In this document: piece by piece, positions 42,273 through 44,602 of the stretch
Layout of the letters: each line of letters opens with the position of its first letter
Numbering within the stretch: position 1 is the stretch's first letter
From: an uncultured Verrucomicrobia subdivision 3 bacterium
GTDB lineage: Bacteria; Verrucomicrobiota; Verrucomicrobiia; Limisphaerales; UBA11358
DNA: 44,602 bases
Assembly: GCA_903888765.1 (NCBI GenBank)
Contig: CAISVF010000016.1
Coordinates: 1 to 44,602, forward strand
Reading direction: 5' to 3'
The notes under the pieces: generated by a model
Databases searched by the model: none
Seen by the model: the letters and a program-made list of their open reading frames with translations, nothing else
Told to the model about the DNA's origin: nothing
Program-made: the position numbers and the translations under genes

Positions 42273-43868
42273 ATGATTGTCAGCATTTTCAACGATGTAA
42301 TTGGTCCCGTGATGCGCGGTCCGTCGAGTTCTCACTGTGCCGCCGCCCTGCGTATTGGAAAGCTGGCGCGTGACCTGATGGATGACGATTTTCAGGAAGT
42401 ATTGGTGGAATTCGACCGCAACGGCTCGCTGCCGACCACTCACGCTAGCCAAGGCTCGGACATGGGATTGTTCGGTGGCCTGCTCGGTTGGGATGCGGCG
42501 GATGAGCGCTTGCCGGGGGCACCGGAAGCACTGCGCAATGCGGGTGTCAATATCCGGATCGAGACTGTGGACGCCGGAGACCCCCACCCGAACACTTACC
42601 GGCTCACACTTTTCAGCGCGCGTGCTCAACACTCGATCATCGCCATCTCCACGGGCGGTGGGATGATGGAAGTCATTAACATTGATGGTTTCAAGGTCTC
42701 ACTATGCGGGGATTACCATGAGACTTTATTATACATCATCGGCAATGGTCAGGCGCTCGCCAAGGACCTGGCGGAACTCGTCACTGTGGATGAAGTCTGT
42801 TTGCTAGCTTATTGCGGCAAACAACTCGTGCAGGTAAAAGCCGCAGCATTTTTGAGCGATGAAATGATCGCTAAGCTTCGGCAGGTTTGTCCCATACTTG
42901 CCGTCAAGCGCCTTGCCCCTGTCTTACCCATCCGGTCGCGCAAAGATACTAAAGTGCCGTTCACTACCTGCGAGGAAATGATGGTTTACCATGCCGGTAA
43001 CAACGTTCCGCTATGGAAGATTGCCATGGAATACGAGCAAGCGCGTGGTGGCTTATCCGAAGGGGAAGTTATCGAGAAGATGTTGGGAATTGTTCGTATC
43101 TTGCGTCGCTCCATTCAGCACGGTATCGCCGGCACACAATATTCTGATCGTGTTCTGGGACATCAGAGCGGCAAATTCAATGACCTCCTGCAAGGTGGGC
43201 GACTGCTTAACGGCGGTGCGCTTAACCGCATTGTGCTTTACGTGTCGGCAATGATGGAGGTGAAAAGTTCCATGGGCGTTATCGTCGCGGCTCCCACGGC
43301 GGGAGCGTGTGCGGCTTTGCCCGGCGCCGTGATTGGAATGGCCGAAGAAATGAATTTGTCAGAGGAGGATATGGCGAAGGCCATGCTCGCAAGTGGAATC
43401 ATTGGTGCGATCATCGCCACCCGCTGGACGTTTGCAGCGGAGGTAGGTGGATGTCAGGCCGAGGGCGGTTCGGCAGCGGCGATGGCGGCGGCGGCGCTGG
43501 TAACTTTGGCCAATGGGACGTTTTCACAGGCGGTGGCGGCAGCCTCCATGGCTTTCCAAAGCATGCTGGGATTGATTTGCGATCCGGTGGCCAATCGCGT
43601 TGAAGTGCCCTGTTTGGGCAAGAACGTATTGGCAGCAAGCAACGCTTTTTCCTGTGCGAATATGGCGCTGGCGGATTTCGATCCGGTCATTCCCTTCGAC
43701 GAAGTCATTGAGGCGGCGCAGCGCGTGGCGGGGCAGATGCCTCGCGAGTTGCGGTGCACGGCGCTAGGCGGACTTTCCATCACCAAAACTTCGCTAGCAA
43801 TCGAAGCCAGGCTGGCGGAAAAGAAAGCCACCGCGTGTGATGCGCCTCGCTGTGGCTGCTCGCATTGA
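42273..43868 (+). CDS. sdaA: L-serine dehydratase, iron-sulfur dependent, single chain
   Basis: 531 residues with beta and alpha parts joined in one chain. The beta part has GPVMRGPSSSHCAAALRIG, THASQGSDMG and an ACT-like regulatory stretch. The alpha part has SSMGVIVAAPTAGACAALPG (Cys346), EVGGCQAEGGSAAAMAAAAL (Cys394), and GLICDPVANRVEVPC (Cys436, Cys447). Three of these cysteines probably hold the [4Fe-4S] cluster that dehydrates L-serine to pyruvate and ammonia in the cytoplasm. It ends CDAPRCGCSH, an extra Cys-rich tail. Close downstream of DPP IV and GNAT genes, it fits use of serine from degraded Ser/Thr-rich glycopeptides. A housekeeping role is equally possible. Confidence 0.92.
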   Translation: MIVSIFNDVIGPVMRGPSSSHCAAALRIGKLARDLMDDDFQEVLVEFDRNGSLPTTHASQGSDMGLFGGLLGWDAADERLPGAPEALRNAGVNIRIETVDAGDPHPNTYRLTLFSARAQHSIIAISTGGGMMEVINIDGFKVSLCGDYHETLLYIIGNGQALAKDLAELVTVDEVCLLAYCGKQLVQVKAAAFLSDEMIAKLRQVCPILAVKRLAPVLPIRSRKDTKVPFTTCEEMMVYHAGNNVPLWKIAMEYEQARGGLSEGEVIEKMLGIVRILRRSIQHGIAGTQYSDRVLGHQSGKFNDLLQGGRLLNGGALNRIVLYVSAMMEVKSSMGVIVAAPTAGACAALPGAVIGMAEEMNLSEEDMAKAMLASGIIGAIIATRWTFAAEVGGCQAEGGSAAAMAAAALVTLANGTFSQAVAAASMAFQSMLGLICDPVANRVEVPCLGKNVLAASNAFSCANMALADFDPVIPFDEVIEAAQRVAGQMPRELRCTALGGLSITKTSLAIEARLAEKKATACDAPRCGCSH

Positions 43869-43877
43869 ATTTTTTAT

Positions 43878-44602
43878 ATGAATAGAAAGCAAAGCTCGAC
43901 GGGTGGGTGGGCAGCGATGGCTGTTATAACCATGGCAAGTTTTAGCATGCTGGCCGAAGTGCCCCGACCGGAACATCCGCGGCCGGATTTTTATCGTGAG
44001 AACTGGATGACGCTTAATGGGGAATGGCAATTTGCGGTTGATCGCAAGGCTGACGGCGAATCCCGTGGTTTGATCAGCGGCAAGGGGCTTGATTCAAAGA
44101 TCCTCGTCCCTTTCTGTCCGGAGAGCCAACTTTCTGGGCTAGGCTTGGGCAATAATGAACGGCTGACGAATGTCTGGTATAGCCGTGAATTTGCCGTGCC
44201 GCCAACCATGAAAGGCAAGCGTGTGCGGATTCATTTCGGTGGTGTGGATTTCAAGTCCTGGGTCTATATCAACGGCCAGTTGGCCGGGACGCACATCGGC
44301 GAAAATGCCGAATTCAATTACGAGATCACGCACCTTCTCAAAGATGGTTCCAATACGGTGGTGGTAAAAGTGCTGGATGATATGTGGTCAGGACTTCAGC
44401 CTTGCGGCAAGCAATCGCCCGATAAGAGCGAGGGTTGCACCTACACCCGAACCACCGGCATCTGGCAACCTGTGTGGCTCGAAGGCGTCGGTTCCTCATT
44501 TGTCGAAAATATTTCCGTGGTTCCTGATCCCGATAACTCGCGTGTGCTGGTTGAGGCAAGAATCAACGGCGTGGATCCAGACCTGACGCTCAAGGCGGAA
44601 GC
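43878..44602 (+). CDS. GH2 family glycoside hydrolase (beta-galactosidase-like), N-terminal part
   Basis: Open from the ATG at 43878 to the right edge (241 codons), so the catalytic barrel is outside the window. A signal-like segment (about 10-26) is followed by the GH2 sugar-binding jelly-roll: HPRPDFYRENWMTLNGEWQFAVD, ILVPFCPESQLSGLG, NVWYSREFAVP, VRIHFGGVDFKSWVYINGQLAGTHIGENAEFNYEIT, and GIWQPVWLEGV. The wording is that of secreted GH2 enzymes of the beta-galactosidase/glucuronidase group. It starts 9 bp after serine dehydratase and so is in the same group. Exact activity cannot be read without the catalytic half. Confidence 0.88.
   Translation, partial: MNRKQSSTGGWAAMAVITMASFSMLAEVPRPEHPRPDFYRENWMTLNGEWQFAVDRKADGESRGLISGKGLDSKILVPFCPESQLSGLGLGNNERLTNVWYSREFAVPPTMKGKRVRIHFGGVDFKSWVYINGQLAGTHIGENAEFNYEITHLLKDGSNTVVVKVLDDMWSGLQPCGKQSPDKSEGCTYTRTTGIWQPVWLEGVGSSFVENISVVPDPDNSRVLVEARINGVDPDLTLKAE

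Noticed and set aside
42273-43868. Iron-sulfur serine dehydratase acting as the missing sugar-acid dehydratase
   Set aside because: Known sugar-acid dehydratases are of the enolase or IlvD/Edd families; this protein has the normal serine dehydratase motifs, so there is no sequence reason to change its substrate.

Overview
The window looks like a polysaccharide or glycoprotein utilisation locus from a Verrucomicrobiota-type bacterium. This assignment is an inference. It rests on gene style: secreted DUF6288-like proteins with PDZ/HEAT/Ig/PA14/autotransporter-repeat architecture, many secreted CXPSR sulfatases, a DUF1080 lipoprotein beside Tat-exported Gfo/Idh/MocA oxidoreductases, and C-terminal '...FYR' tails. 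No rRNA, tRNA, CRISPR array or insertion sequence was recognised.

The layout is divergent around about 23.6 kb. Everything left of that point is on the minus strand and everything right of it on the plus strand. At the divide sits a XylR/AraC-type regulator (22411-23571, minus). Beside it is a pair of direct repeats of core ACGCAAAATG, 22 bp apart (23628-23660). A near-identical pair with the same 22-bp period lies at 11787-11822. Each pair has the same orientation relative to a set of genes reading away from it, so I read them as operators of one regulon.

Minus strand, in transcription order from the regulator: a GH141-like beta-helix enzyme broken by a one-base frameshift, four sulfatases with a small beta-propeller enzyme among them, and a SASA-type carbohydrate esterase (ending at 12040). 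Several of these genes overlap. After a 676-bp gap holding the second operator and a remnant of a secreted-protein C-terminus, a second tight minus-strand group follows: a giant DUF6288-like protein, an M13 metallopeptidase, a shorter DUF6288-like paralogue, and a GH36/GH27-like alpha-galactosidase that runs off the left edge.

Plus strand: a lactonase-type amidohydrolase, a zinc dehydrogenase, a sodium:sugar symporter and an aldo/keto reductase form a non-phosphorylating deoxysugar (most likely L-fucose) catabolic set. They are followed by a broken sulfatase, an intact iduronate-2-sulfatase-like sulfatase, a GH78-like rhamnosidase with an F5/8-type C domain, a Gfo/Idh/MocA oxidoreductase, a DUF1080 lipoprotein, a Tat-exported Gfo/Idh/MocA oxidoreductase, a GH95 alpha-L-fucosidase fused to an N-terminal HELAH metallopeptidase-like domain, a dipeptidyl peptidase IV, a GNAT acetyltransferase, an iron-sulfur L-serine dehydratase, and the start of a GH2 enzyme at the right edge.

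Together the genes would remove sulfate and ester groups, release fucose, rhamnose and galactose residues, import the deoxysugar and oxidise it. Three peptidase-type activities (M13, DPP IV and the fused metallopeptidase) plus serine dehydratase sit within the glycan genes. This makes a sulfated, fucosylated glycoprotein a serious alternative to a plain sulfated fucan as the substrate. The peptidase-fucosidase fusion and the two-site regulon are the most unusual things here.
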